A program made the translations under genes and the position numbers. A stretch of 64,000 bases of DNA from Linum tenue (taxonomy: Eukaryota > Streptophyta > Magnoliopsida > Malpighiales > Linaceae), in contig CAMGYJ010000006.1 of the NCBI GenBank assembly GCA_946122785.1, forward strand, positions 40,630,066-40,694,065, written 5' to 3'. Under the pieces are notes generated by a model. It was not told where the DNA came from and ran no database searches. It saw nothing but the letters and a program-made list of their open reading frames with translations. This document shows, piece after piece, positions 33,985 to 43,999 of the stretch; positions within the stretch are counted from its first letter, which is position 1, and every line of letters starts with the position of its first letter.

Positions 33985-34505
33985 CGGTCAAACTTAGCTG
34001 CAACCACAAAGCATACTAAGAATTCTTTGAATATTGGAAAGGAGGGAGGAAGAAAGTTGTGGTGGTGTGAATGAATGAGGGGGGAGGTGAGGTATTTATA
34101 GGGCAGGAAGGGGTCACTTGTGCTAGAAGCGACGCCCAGATAACAAATATTAAATGCAATCTACGACTGATTGCTTGACAGTGCAATGATCCGCAGCTTA
34201 CCCAAGACTGTCCCCCGTTCCACGTCAGCAATCCGAGTCGAGTCTCCAACAAATCGTGTCGTGCGGAAGCCGTGAAGTGAAACGAGGATTGCGTCACTCA
34301 AACGTGATCCGACAGTCGATCGCGTGCCTTGTTAGCGATTCAAGTAGATTGTGTTTAACAAAAGTGATCATATTTAAATCGCTATTAGTACCATTATCGC
34401 ATTTGTTGAAAGCTATTTTAATCAAACCAGTGTACAATGAAAAAATTTATTAAAAAACTATTGTATTTTGGGATTTTTTTTAAAACTATTATAGTTGGGG
34501 GAAAA
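33985..34505 (-). mobile_element. Right-end fragment of a second MULE related to 34774-37730
   Basis: CTTAGCTGCAACCACAAAGCATA…GTGGTGGTGTG…GAGGTATTTATAGGGCAGG parallels 37106-37228 of the MULE, including its minus-strand TATA box. TGTATTTTGGGATTTTTTTTAA (about 34461) parallels the outer TIR. It lacks the left end and any coding part except promoter-like DNA. Confidence 0.55.
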
Positions 34506-34773
34506 TTCTTGCTTTTCCATATCTAGATTTTTTTGTTATCATAGCTAGCCATAACGAGATTAAAGAATCGAGAAAGACTTGAGATGGGTCGGTTTCAGTT
34601 TTGGCCAAACTAAATTCGATTTCACTGGATTGGGCAGTTTCCCAATCTAATGTAGCTGCAATTTACATCAACTTGTAGAAAGCTTCCCAATTAGAAGAAA
34701 ACTGAGTTGGTCTTACGAAAAAAGGAAAAGGATGGAAATTTGAGATTGTAGAATAAATAAAGGGACCACAGAC

Positions 34774-35007
34774 GGGAAAAATCCCAGAATACACTAGTTA
34801 GTAAAAAAAATTCCCAAAACACAGTACTTATGAAAATATTTCCCAAAATACAGCAGTTTGGGCATCACCGCTGCAGACCAAAACAGTGAATATCATTACC
34901 GCTGCAAACAAAAATGGTGAAGGGTTCACCATTTCTACAAAGGCGGGAAAACTATCACCGCCTTTGTTTAAAATGGTGAACCATTCACCGTTGTCGTCCA
35001 AAACGGG
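34774..35007 (+). repeat. Left TIR of the MULE
   Basis: Pairs with 37497-37730 over its whole length with scattered mismatches. Contains repeated ACCGCTGCA and AAAATGGTGAA words. Confidence 0.85.
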
Positions 35008-35140
35008 GGTTTTTCCCCATGTTTTACAACCCTGGTAGGTTGGAAGTTAGGTAACAGCGACCTAGCATTCACCGTCTTGGTCAAAAGCAGTGATGGTTCA
35101 CCGCTATTGTCAAGCGCGGTGATTAGGCCCCAAAAATTCC

Positions 35141-35148
35141 TATAAAAA
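35141..35148 (+). promoter_or_regulatory. TATA box of the MULE transposase gene
   Basis: TATAAAAA, about 420 bp before the start codon at 35561. A 5' UTR intron (about 35258 GT to AG at about 35559) probably lies between. Confidence 0.5.
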
Positions 35149-35560
35149 CCCAGCCCTCATATTGCTCCAGCTGCCTTACAGCAATTTAGTACGAAATTAG
35201 TGCCTTTTTGGTCATTTTCTCAGTTGGCTAACAGCAACAAGAAGCTCACCGGGATTCGGTATGATATAATTATGTATTGTTTACATGTTGATGTATTAGT
35301 AATTATATGTCTGTATTTAGTGAATTTCGGTTATTGCCAAATATGTTATGTTAGAGATATTTATATGAATTATGCAATGATTGATGTTTGTTAATTAGTT
35401 ATGAATTTAGATGAATTTGGATAGTTTTCTCATGATAGATCAGTTAGTTGTTGTTGTTAATGGGTTTGGATGATATTATTTTTGTATCCCTAATGTACTA
35501 ATTATACTATAGTAATCTTATTCGAGTTAAGCCAATAGTTACTTATTGTAATTTGCAGAC

Positions 35561-36496
35561 ATGAGTAAATTTAAGAAGTTCCAGCTTATTATTCGGTGGA
35601 ATGGTCAGGTGACAAACTCGGACTTTGGGATCGACTATGAAAATGGCGAATTCAATATGCTAAAAATTGAGTCGAGATTCACGTGGCAAGAACTACGTGA
35701 CATTTGTGCAGAAAGGACTTGTATGGACGGGCAAAGGAGAGTTGGTCAAATTACTTACCGGTATCCAAACATGAGTGCTGACGGAGTTATGTACGAAGAA
35801 GTTCCTATCTGACAACGGGATGCGGCTTGCAGAAGTGTATGTTGAGACCGAGCCGGTCGGTGAAACTCATTTTCACCAATATTCTTGTGATGATGGTTTA
35901 GCAGGAGGGTACGTCTGGGGTGGTAGTTCAAGCAACATTGGAGGAGGTAGTTTTGCAGGAGGCTACGACTGGGGTGGAGGTCCAAGCAAATACGGACGAG
36001 GTAATTATGCAATAGGTGTTGGGTGGGAAGAATACTCGCAAAATGCTGAGACTGCCCCATTCGTTGAGCCCGACGGTGATCAATGGCCTGCTTGGGGGCC
36101 AGAGTGGCTGACATTGAGAACCACCTTCGAACTGGGCGTACTTCACATGACCGAGAAGATGAGGTTGGTTATGGTGGTAACGATGATCCTCTTGAGCCGA
36201 TCTATCCATTCGCCTCCAGCGACCAGGAAAGTGAGGAAGATTTGAGATCAGTCAGTGAGGATGAAGATACAGACAATATCGAGGATAACGAGGTGGCGTT
36301 CCGTGAGGCACCAACGCCTTACTACACAGAGGTTCCATCTCAATTTTTATATAGTCAGAACGATCCCCCTGACTTTCTGCCTATGCCTGTGTATAATCCG
36401 ACTGCCAATTTGGAGGTGGGTATGGAGTTCACTTCAAAATTTGATGTTCAAGATGCTTTTATCGAAGAAGCCATGCGGCGCAATTTCGAATGGAAG
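35561..36496 (+). pseudogene. MULE transposase, N-terminal part only
   Basis: Starts ATGAGTAAATTTAAG right after an AG acceptor. The first part is open to 35812 (FQLIIRWNGQ, FTWQELRDIC). A frameshift near 35810 leads to LAEVYVETEPVGETHFHQY and a Gly/Tyr-rich stretch, and a second shift near 36100 leads to DIENHLRTGRTSHDRE, an acidic region, and the MuDR-type DNA-binding start NLEVGMEFTSKFDVQDAF (about 36410), EEAMRRNFEWK. The sequence then crosses directly into antisense plant-mobile-domain sequence. The DDE catalytic and SWIM domains are absent. The full protein would be the transposase. Confidence 0.8.
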
Positions 36497-37012
36497 GTAT
36501 GCACTTCGAGGCGCCATCGCTCTGTCATTGCCGTAAGTAGATCGTTGTCGATATCAAGCCGCATGAGATGCCTCAGCATGTGCAATCCCGTCCTCTCTAG
36601 ATAGGGCTCGAGACGAGGATGCCAATTAGGCATTCGACATGTCCCTCGATGACTGATGGGAATAAGTGATTCCTACAAAACAAAAAAACAAAACAAAAAA
36701 TACAATGTTGTTAGAAAAAAAACAAAACAAAAACTTTTAACCTATTGAAATAATTTAAAAATTTATACGGTACAGACAGAGTGTCTACCGGATTATTGTC
36801 CCAAATTGCACGAGAGCGATGTTGTTCTTACTTGTTTAAATATTTGAGATCCCTTGGGCTAGGCTCGATATACAAACGAGGGTCGTATATCTCAGCACCC
36901 ATCTATAAACAAATATGAAATGAAATTAGAATATTTTAAACCCATTTAAAAAATATCAACAAAGGTGGAAAAAAAATTCGTACTCTCAGAGCCTCTTCGC
37001 CCATTTTTTGTC
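36496..37012 (-). pseudogene. Plant mobile domain (PMD) protein, 5' exons only
   Basis: Read on the minus strand: a short exon MGEEALR near 37010 with a GT donor; an exon from 36902 with MGAEIYDPRLYI…DLKYLNK, an in-frame TAA, then EQHRSRAIWDNNPVDTL; an intron to the AG at 36674-36673; an exon from 36672 with MPNWHPRLEPYLERTGLHML and MTERWRLEVHTFH, ending at the junction with the transposase near 36496. QHRSxAIW and ERWRxExHTFH are hallmarks of the plant mobile domain (MAIN/MAIL family), which is known from plant transposons as well as host genes. Most of the domain is missing. Confidence 0.75.
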
Positions 37013-37213
37013 GAAAAGTTAGGGAGAGTATCGACGAAACTTTAGAGCAAAGGATTTAAAAAAAATAAAAACTCTAGTAATTCTTTCTGATGTGGAAGAT
37101 CGGACTTAGCCGCAACCACAGAGCATATTTAGAACGAGACTAGAGGGAAGTAATGGAGGGAGAAAGAAGTATAAAAGTGGTGGTGTGGGTTGGAATGAGA
37201 GGGGATGGAGTGG

Positions 37214-37221
37214 TATTTATA
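37214..37221 (-). promoter_or_regulatory. Minus-strand TATA box of the PMD gene
   Basis: CCTATAAATACCA on the minus strand, about 200 bp upstream of the first PMD exon. The same box is conserved in the partial MULE at about 34090-34100. Confidence 0.5.
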
Positions 37222-37496
37222 GGGAGGACCACAGAGCATTCCCCGCTCTGGTCCACGACGGTGAAGCATTCCCCGCGATTCTCGAGGGCAGTGAAATGCG
37301 CGGATCGCTGACGTGGCTTGGTTTGAGGCGTCGGATCTGGGAGAAAAACCAGAATCTGCGACTCACCGCATTTGACGGTGACGGTTAAGCGCGCGGACGA
37401 CAATGATCGATGACGTGGACAGCGCGGGCTATCACCGCTTTTGTGATTAACGGTGAAGTGCCCACGCGTGTCCACGTTAGCGATCTGCGCCACTTT

Positions 37497-37730
37497 CCCG
37501 TTTTGGACGACAGCGGTGAAGGGTTCACCGTTTTAAACAAAGGCGGTGATAGTTTCTCCGCCTTTGTCAAAAACGGTGAACCCTTCACTGTTTTTGTTTG
37601 CAGCGGTGATGATATTCACTGTCTTGGTCTGCAGCGGTGATGTCCAAACTGCTGTATTTTGGAAAATATTTTTATAAGTACTGTATTTTGGGATTTTTTT
37701 TAATAACTAATGTATTCTGTGATTTGTTCC
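37497..37730 (-). repeat. Right TIR of the MULE
   Basis: Inverted partner of 34774-35007. Confidence 0.85.
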
Positions 37731-38199
37731 ACCACAATCCTTGTTGTTAGTGTTGAATCAAGCAGAAATAAGAATTAGTAAGCCATTTGTCACGGCTCCT
37801 ATATCGGTTTGCAAATTTGAATTAGAAGTTTCCTACCAAAAGTACCCCAGAAAACAAGGGACATCCACCGACCCCAATTACCAATAGCTAGCCACAAGTA
37901 GAGAGATTGAGAACACCACTCTTATACAAACCCTTAATTAAAGAGAAGCCTACAACCCATTTGAAGCTAAGAGAGCAGTTAGGGAAAGCAAGAGTATCAT
38001 TTTTATACATAAATTATTAATTAATGAGCATTATTAATTAGAATATTATCCTATGCAAATCCTTCATTGCTGTAATTTCTCTAAATAGATTACTATTGTC
38101 TGTACTTCTAAAGCCTTCTTCTGTTTACCTTTTACTCACTGGTCCCGTCCGTTTGCTTTGTTCTTCACAAAGTCTCTCAGCCTTTTCTTTTTATCCTCC

Positions 38200-38201
<2 letters not shown>

Positions 38202-38233
<32 letters not shown>
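38202..38233 (+). repeat. (TC)n microsatellite
   Basis: 16 uninterrupted CT units. Confidence 0.95.
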
Positions 38234-38235
<2 letters not shown>

Positions 38236-41200
38236 TGCCATGTGACAACCTGTAATATTGATGAAGCTAGCAAGTGGGATTGGGATGATGATCTTTGTGT
38301 TGTCAGAATGATATTCGGGACAAAAAGTCTGGACTGAAATTTTTACTATTTGGTGGTTTGAGGCTTGTTTAGATATGAAGAAAAGGTTGATACCTTTCTT
38401 CTTACCATTTGAGTTCATCAATCACGAGATGATGTACTGGAAACTGGTTAATTGCTTAGTGAGTAGCAACAAGTCGGCCACTTTTACTAATAAAATGATT
38501 ACTGATATTGTAGAACGTAATTAACGTGAACAAAACTGGTTACGTTATTCATCATGGATGTGGCCCAATAGTAAAAGCCATTAATTTTACATAGGGTGAA
38601 AGCCTCCAATGAGCAACTCTAACTAAGAAGTGGGTTTAAAGTTGTGATTGTAACAATTTTATTTATTGAATACATTCATATAGTTCAACATACACGGTTT
38701 GAAAAGATAAAACTTGTAAAATACTGCATGTATTGTTTTGTTTAGATCCTATCTACAGTCAAATAAAAATGATGGACTATACATTATCAACTAAAAGTTG
38801 AAATTTTTTATTTTAGATTATTTCTTTTTCATTTATATAACTAGTATTTGTTTACATTAAAAGTAGAGCATAAATAAATGTGATATTTTCGTAAGGTAAC
38901 TTTATATAAATCAATCTATAAAGTATAAGGTTTAAAATATTTATATTATAGTGATTTATTACAATAAAACGATTTACAATAAATCAGCACAGATGGTGAT
39001 CAAGGTACACTTTTTTTTTTCAAGGTTCCCTTCTCATTTGATAATAGTAAACTACTTGTCATCATTATTTTTTCACCCTAACTCGAGTTGCTAGTCATAT
39101 ACTAGATGAAAAGTTAGGTTACCTTTTTGCTAGCTCGTTATGATCACTAATAAGTGATATTTTTCAATAATTATTAACTAACTTAAACAATTTCTCAATA
39201 ATTATAAAGTGACTATTTTTTATAAGGATGATATAAATTCCTTTTTGTGATTAAATACTATTTAAGGAATTCTAACTTGGGATCTACAAGTTCAAACCTA
39301 ATAGTTTTTCCATAGACCAAGCACTTGTTTGTAATATTAAGTGACATTATTAAAAAATTTAAAGTAAATTTTATTAGATATTACTCAATATGAATCGAGA
39401 ATAATAGGTTAGATCCAAAACTTGCACATATAGTTTTTTAAGTCTGATCTTTGTCCAACAAGTTGACTCAAGTAAACATGAGATTACGTCTACCAAAGTT
39501 GACAGAATTACCGTATGGTTAAACACTTGAACGGAATTTTATCCTAAAATGCTAAATTTGTTTAAAAAATCTCAAAATACAAAACGTATAACAAAACAAA
39601 ACGAAAATCAATATACACATTTTTGGCCTAGATTGCTAAAGCATTCAGTGTTTTTTTAGCAGGTCGTTGCTAACCAAAGTGATTTAGCAAAATCTTTGTG
39701 GACACCATAAATCTGGTTTCATCTATATACGTTTCGGTAATTCGATTGACTCAAAAATCAAAAATCAATTTGCCTTGACCGGACGACAGATCACAAAATT
39801 ATTACCGGCCAAATTTTATCAAAATAACCAAATATCTCATTTAGGGCAGCAAATGATCTTATTTGTAGGCGAAGGTTGAGTAGATTTAGAGACGTTATGT
39901 GAAACCAAAAATACTTGTGTCAATCAAACAACTGAGCACAAACTTATGACCGCCTGAAGTTTCGGAGTATATTATACCGAACCACATTGTTGATGTCCGA
40001 TCCGCAATGATTTTGCTAAATCACTTTAGTTAGTAGAGATCGACATGCCGCAATATTGGTAAACACTATAGTGATCTCGCTCAATCTTATATATATTGAC
40101 AATTTTTATCATAAGTATTAAATTGGGAAAACTTTGAAGTGTAGCGTTAGTAACCATGGGCAAGTTTGTGAGTAAAGTCAAGGTGTTTTTTTTTTTGGGT
40201 GCAATGTGTTCATTTTGCCCTTAGTTACGGAAAGATTGACCCAACCAAAAAAAGATAAAGAAGTGTTGGACGTTGGACGGTTTGGATGAGTTATGTTCTG
40301 CTTGTAATTTTGCAATGATGAAATCTTGCAAGGGAAAAATGTATAGGGTAAAGTGATAGCCTTTCTTTTCACTTTCTTGCCATCTTACAAATAAGTCCAA
40401 GAGACAAGTCCAACACAATACAAAACAATGGCTTCCTCTTCCTCCTAAGAATCTGCTCCCGAACTCTCTCCTTTCTTTATTTTCCTTATTGTTCTCTAAA
40501 TTATATGGACTGTCAATTGGAGGGAGGGGGCAGTTCTAGTTGTAGCTAGGGCAAACCAACAAAAACCCAAAGGCATGCAGAGATAGATGGGGGAAAGGGT
40601 CCCTTCACGTCTCTCATGTCAATTTCAGTCCTTTGATATGTATAGCCTTTAATCGTAATAGGGGTCGATGTTAAAAGATTATATTTATATATGCTTTCTG
40701 TCTCAACTCAAGAGAGGGGGTTTGGTTTGGTCTTTGGTGTATCCAAATCCAATTCCTCGACCAAAAATCCAACTCCCAAAGAGACAAACGAATCACATAA
40801 GCTAGCAAACCTCTCAATCATGCATCAACCAGCACGCCTTTGCTGAGTGACTTTTTGTGACAATACATGGGTTGTCCACTGTGTTGGTCTCTGGCTAGCT
40901 ATTTCCCCTTGCATATATTACTTGTTGAATACAGCTCTTGTTCATTTAGTTTGCTTTGTGGGTGTTTCTGGCAACAGATGGCCCTCGAGAAGATCTGGAT
41001 CGGAGGATAGATGATTTGATGTTAGTGTACACTAACAATAACATTATAGGGTATTAAGAGTTGCTTGGATAATAGTTTTTCTATCGAGATTCTTTCGGTC
41101 GGGCTCCACGAAAGAACTGGATCAATAGAAATTAGGTTCGGAATCGTCGTTAGAGAAAGGGGAGAAATCATTTCGGGATGGTCGCCTTTAATTAACTCCT

Positions 41201-41379
41201 GATCGGCTGACCTGCAAGGTTGTGAAGCACCCAAGCTTGGGAGCCTAAGGTGGCCCTCGGACAATCAAATCGGCGAGGAGATGATGATGATCTGGCAGAT
41301 CACGTTCAGTTATCAAAAAACAACTTTGCATTCGGTTATCAGATCGAGTAAACTTTATTTATTTATTATTTTTCATAAA

Positions 41380-41640
41380 CCCTAAATCACAAACTTTAAT
41401 CCCTAAACCATGAATCTTAAATCATGAACCCTAAATCCCAACCCCTAAACCATGAATATAAAACCCTATAACCTAAACCATTTACGCTAAACCCCAATTC
41501 CTAATCCTAAACAAATAAAATGCATAACAACTAAACCCTAACCCCATCCCCAATACACTAAACCATGAATATTAAATCTAATATTTTAGACCATGAATCT
41601 CAAACCTCAAACTCTATACCCTAAATCCCAGAACTAAACA
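41380..41640 (+). repeat. Degenerate CCCTAAA (telomere-like) repeats
   Basis: Many copies of CCCTAAA, CCCTAAACCATGAA and related forms, irregularly spaced. Interstitial and decayed, not a telomere. Confidence 0.65.
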
Positions 41641-41856
41641 AATAAGACGTATAATAACTAAACTATAAATCATAAACATATAACATATGTAAGCTAAACA
41701 TCTCTGGAATGTACGTACAAAAACTATCCGAGAAAAATATAAATAAATCATCATTCATCTAAACATGTTATTTTGATTGTTCAAAAAGTATATTTCAATA
41801 CTAACTCTATCAACTTCAAATTTCTATATTTTATAACCGAAATCAATCAATGATAT

Positions 41857-42364
41857 TGTTGGGGGCAGAGAAGAAAGGGCCCAAGTAAAGAGCCAGGAGG
41901 CCATCTTGGGTCGAGGAAGGGGGCCAGGCCCAAAAGGGGACCAAGGACGGAGGCCCGAGCAGTGGGGCCGAGCCCGGAGAGGGGCGCATGGCGACAAAAG
42001 GGGATAACGGTCAGAAGCGTACGGAGGGGACAAGATGTGGGGCCGTGCGCCTCAAGGCGGCAGGTCGGTGTCAGAATGTCGGGGCGCCCGGAAGAAACAA
42101 GGTACAGTGCATTTAATGAGGTGATGACGTAGGGCGGATTCGGGGGGGATTGGTCGACCCTCCCTCGGGTATAAATAGTGAAGTGGGTGGAGCTCATTTA
42201 CTCAGGTTCGAACTTCTCTCTAAAACTGATATTCAGCTTCTCTCTCTAGAAAGTGGTTCTGACTTGGGCGTCGGAGTGCTAACGACCCCTCAAAGAGGGT
42301 TCGGTGGGCGCTTTTGTGTGCAGGAGGCGGAACGCGCTAGCGGGGAGGTTACGTGGCACAAACA
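41857..42364 (+). repeat. 5' LTR of T4
   Basis: TGTTGGGGG to GGCACAAACA. TATA box TATAAATA at 42170-42177, followed by a CT-rich leader. Contains several GGGCGC words. Confidence 0.93.
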
Positions 42365-42384
42365 ATTGGCGCGCCAGATAGGGG
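42365..42384 (+). other. Primer-binding site of T4
   Basis: ATTGGCGCGCCAGATAGGGG directly after the LTR, the form common in Tat-type elements. Confidence 0.75.
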
Positions 42385-42427
42385 GATATAACCAAAAAGG
42401 GGAAAAAGAAAGCAAAGAGAAGGGCTC

Positions 42428-43966
42428 ATGGAAGAGGCGGCCGAAGCTGGGGGAGAAGGGGGTCGCGCCCCCAACGAGGCGGCCTCGGAGGGAGCGCCTC
42501 GGGCATCCGATGAGGCGCAAGGAATGGAGGGAGAGGCGCAGGAGACAGCCCAATCTGAGGGCGACACTCTGACCAAGGAGCATTTGATCAGCATCATAGA
42601 GGAGCAAGCCCAGGCGCTAGAGGCGTTGAGAAAGGAGGTGGAGGCGCTCAAGAAAGGCGGGGACGCTGCGCCTCCCCTCAGCGGGAAGAAGAGGGAAAGA
42701 GACGAGGAGGAGGAAGGGATGTCAAGCGCGATGAGGCGCACAGAGGAAGCAGGACACTGGGCACGTCTCGGGGCGCCAGATCTGGAGGAGCCCGTCGGGT
42801 GGGCGCCCAGGCGGCTGGGGCGCCCATGGGGTGTAAGACAGCCACTAGCACGGAGCGTCTTGGTGGAACAAGCCAACTCGGTCATCCCGGCGCTTCCCAG
42901 CTACGAGAGCACGTCCGACCCGGAGGATCACCTGAACAACTACTTCACCAAAATGCAGCTGTACAACAGCTCAGACGCCACGTTGTGCCGCGCTTTCCAG
43001 TCGACCTTTGTGGGCGTGGTTCTAGACTGGTACCACCAGATCGAGGAAGGAAGGATCGATAGCTTTGAGCAATTCGCGGCCATGTTCCTCTCAAAGTTCG
43101 CCAGCCGAAAGCGCAGGAGCTTAACGGTAAGCGCACTTTTCAAGATCAGGCAGCGCAAGGGGGAGCCGCTGCGGGACTTCTACGAACGATGGATGTCGGT
43201 CGCGATGGCGGTCAAGGACGTCAAGCCGCCAGTCCTGGGGTGCTGCTTGGATGAATGCACCAACAGCGAGGAGCTATGTCGGGCCCTATCGAAGCGCGAT
43301 GTCGTGTCGACAGAAGACTTGGACCGACGGGTGCAGAAAGTCATTATGCTTGAGGAGACGCTCGCTGCGAGAAGATTGGAACGAAGGGAGACGCGCCCCG
43401 GAGAGGAGGAAGCGCCGCGAAATCACCGACCGCCTCACGCCCCGCCCGTGACCCAGAACTATAACCAAGGCGTCCAGACCTATAATCAAGGCGCCCGACG
43501 GCCCGAGCCGCCGCGCTTCCCGCCCCGGAGCGCCTCGAACTTCACTGAGCTCAACGACTCCTTGAAGAATGTCCTACAATACGCAAGGGACAAGGGGTAC
43601 CACCTTCGATGGCCAGGACCCATGCGGGGGCGCCCAAACGAGCAAAATTTGGACAGGTACTGCGAGTTTCACCGCGAGAGGGGGCACCACACGGCCGACT
43701 GCTATCAGCTCAAGTCGGAAATACAGGAACTCGTGGACAGAGGGATGCTAAACGAGTTTGCAAGAAAGGCGGAGGAGAAAGCGCAGCGCACCTTCGTGGC
43801 ACAGGAGGAAAGGGCGGCTCCACCGCGTGAGGACAGCCAGGAAGGACGGGCGGAGCACACTCTGGGAGCGGTGATGGAGGAAGGCGGGGGGTTGCCGCCC
43901 CCCCCCCCCCCCCCCTTTCGAGGTCGAACCCGAGGCCAATCCTGGCCGGGTAAGGCTGACCATTGA
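42428..43966 (+). CDS. Gag of T4
   Basis: 512 aa. Acidic N-terminus with a coiled coil (EEQAQALEALRKEVEALKK, about residues 57-75). The retrotransposon gag domain lies at about 150-290 (DPEDHLNNYFTKMQLYN, WYHQIEEGRIDSFEQFAAMF, RQRKGEPLRDFYERW). A zinc-knuckle variant CEFHRERGHHTADC (CX2HX4HX4C) lies near residue 417. The Pro run near 490 is encoded by 18 consecutive Cs (43898-43915). After this run another frame reads FEVEPEANPGRVRLTIEAIT, so the natural C-terminus may differ by homopolymer slippage. Same frame as pol, separated by TGA 43964-43966. The product packages element RNA. Confidence 0.88.
   Translation: MEEAAEAGGEGGRAPNEAASEGAPRASDEAQGMEGEAQETAQSEGDTLTKEHLISIIEEQAQALEALRKEVEALKKGGDAAPPLSGKKRERDEEEEGMSSAMRRTEEAGHWARLGAPDLEEPVGWAPRRLGRPWGVRQPLARSVLVEQANSVIPALPSYESTSDPEDHLNNYFTKMQLYNSSDATLCRAFQSTFVGVVLDWYHQIEEGRIDSFEQFAAMFLSKFASRKRRSLTVSALFKIRQRKGEPLRDFYERWMSVAMAVKDVKPPVLGCCLDECTNSEELCRALSKRDVVSTEDLDRRVQKVIMLEETLAARRLERRETRPGEEEAPRNHRPPHAPPVTQNYNQGVQTYNQGARRPEPPRFPPRSASNFTELNDSLKNVLQYARDKGYHLRWPGPMRGRPNEQNLDRYCEFHRERGHHTADCYQLKSEIQELVDRGMLNEFARKAEEKAQRTFVAQEERAAPPREDSQEGRAEHTLGAVMEEGGGLPPPPPPPFRGRTRGQSWPGKADH
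43898..43915 (+). repeat. Homopolymer C18 inside gag
   Basis: 18 Cs in a row at the end of gag. A likely slippage site or sequencing-error site. Confidence 0.95.
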
Positions 43967-43999
43967 AGCCATTACAGGAACATCGATCTAAGGCAAAAG

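Larger units (their letters stand above)
34774..37730. mobile_element. MULE with long TIRs and two truncated convergent genes
   Basis: 2957 bp bounded by TIRs of about 234 bp (34774-35007 and 37497-37730), the first bases being GGGAAAAATCCCAGAATAC and GGAACAAATCACAGAATAC read inward. Flanks are a degenerate 9-bp duplication, ACCACAGAC (34765-34773) and ACCACAATC (37731-37739), the MULE target size, 7 of 9 matching. The TIRs are built of CACCG(C/T)-rich repeats (for example TTCACCGTTTT, GGCGGTGATAG). It carries the 5' parts of a transposase gene (+) and a plant-mobile-domain gene (-). The catalytic domain is deleted, so it is non-autonomous. Confidence 0.85.
37740..41856. other. AT-rich intergenic region
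   Basis: About 4.1 kb without a supported gene. It holds a (TC)n microsatellite (38202-38233), AT-rich unique-looking DNA, a GC-richer stretch of unknown origin (about 41070-41310), and degenerate CCCTAAA-type repeats (41380-41640). Confidence 0.5.

Noticed and set aside
41070..41310. GC-richer stretch as an exon
   Set aside because: The 80-codon minus-strand frame has no motif or splice support. The origin is unclear, so no gene is called.
41380..41640. Telomere
   Set aside because: CCCTAAA words are degenerate and irregular and lie inside a continuous sequence, so they are interstitial.
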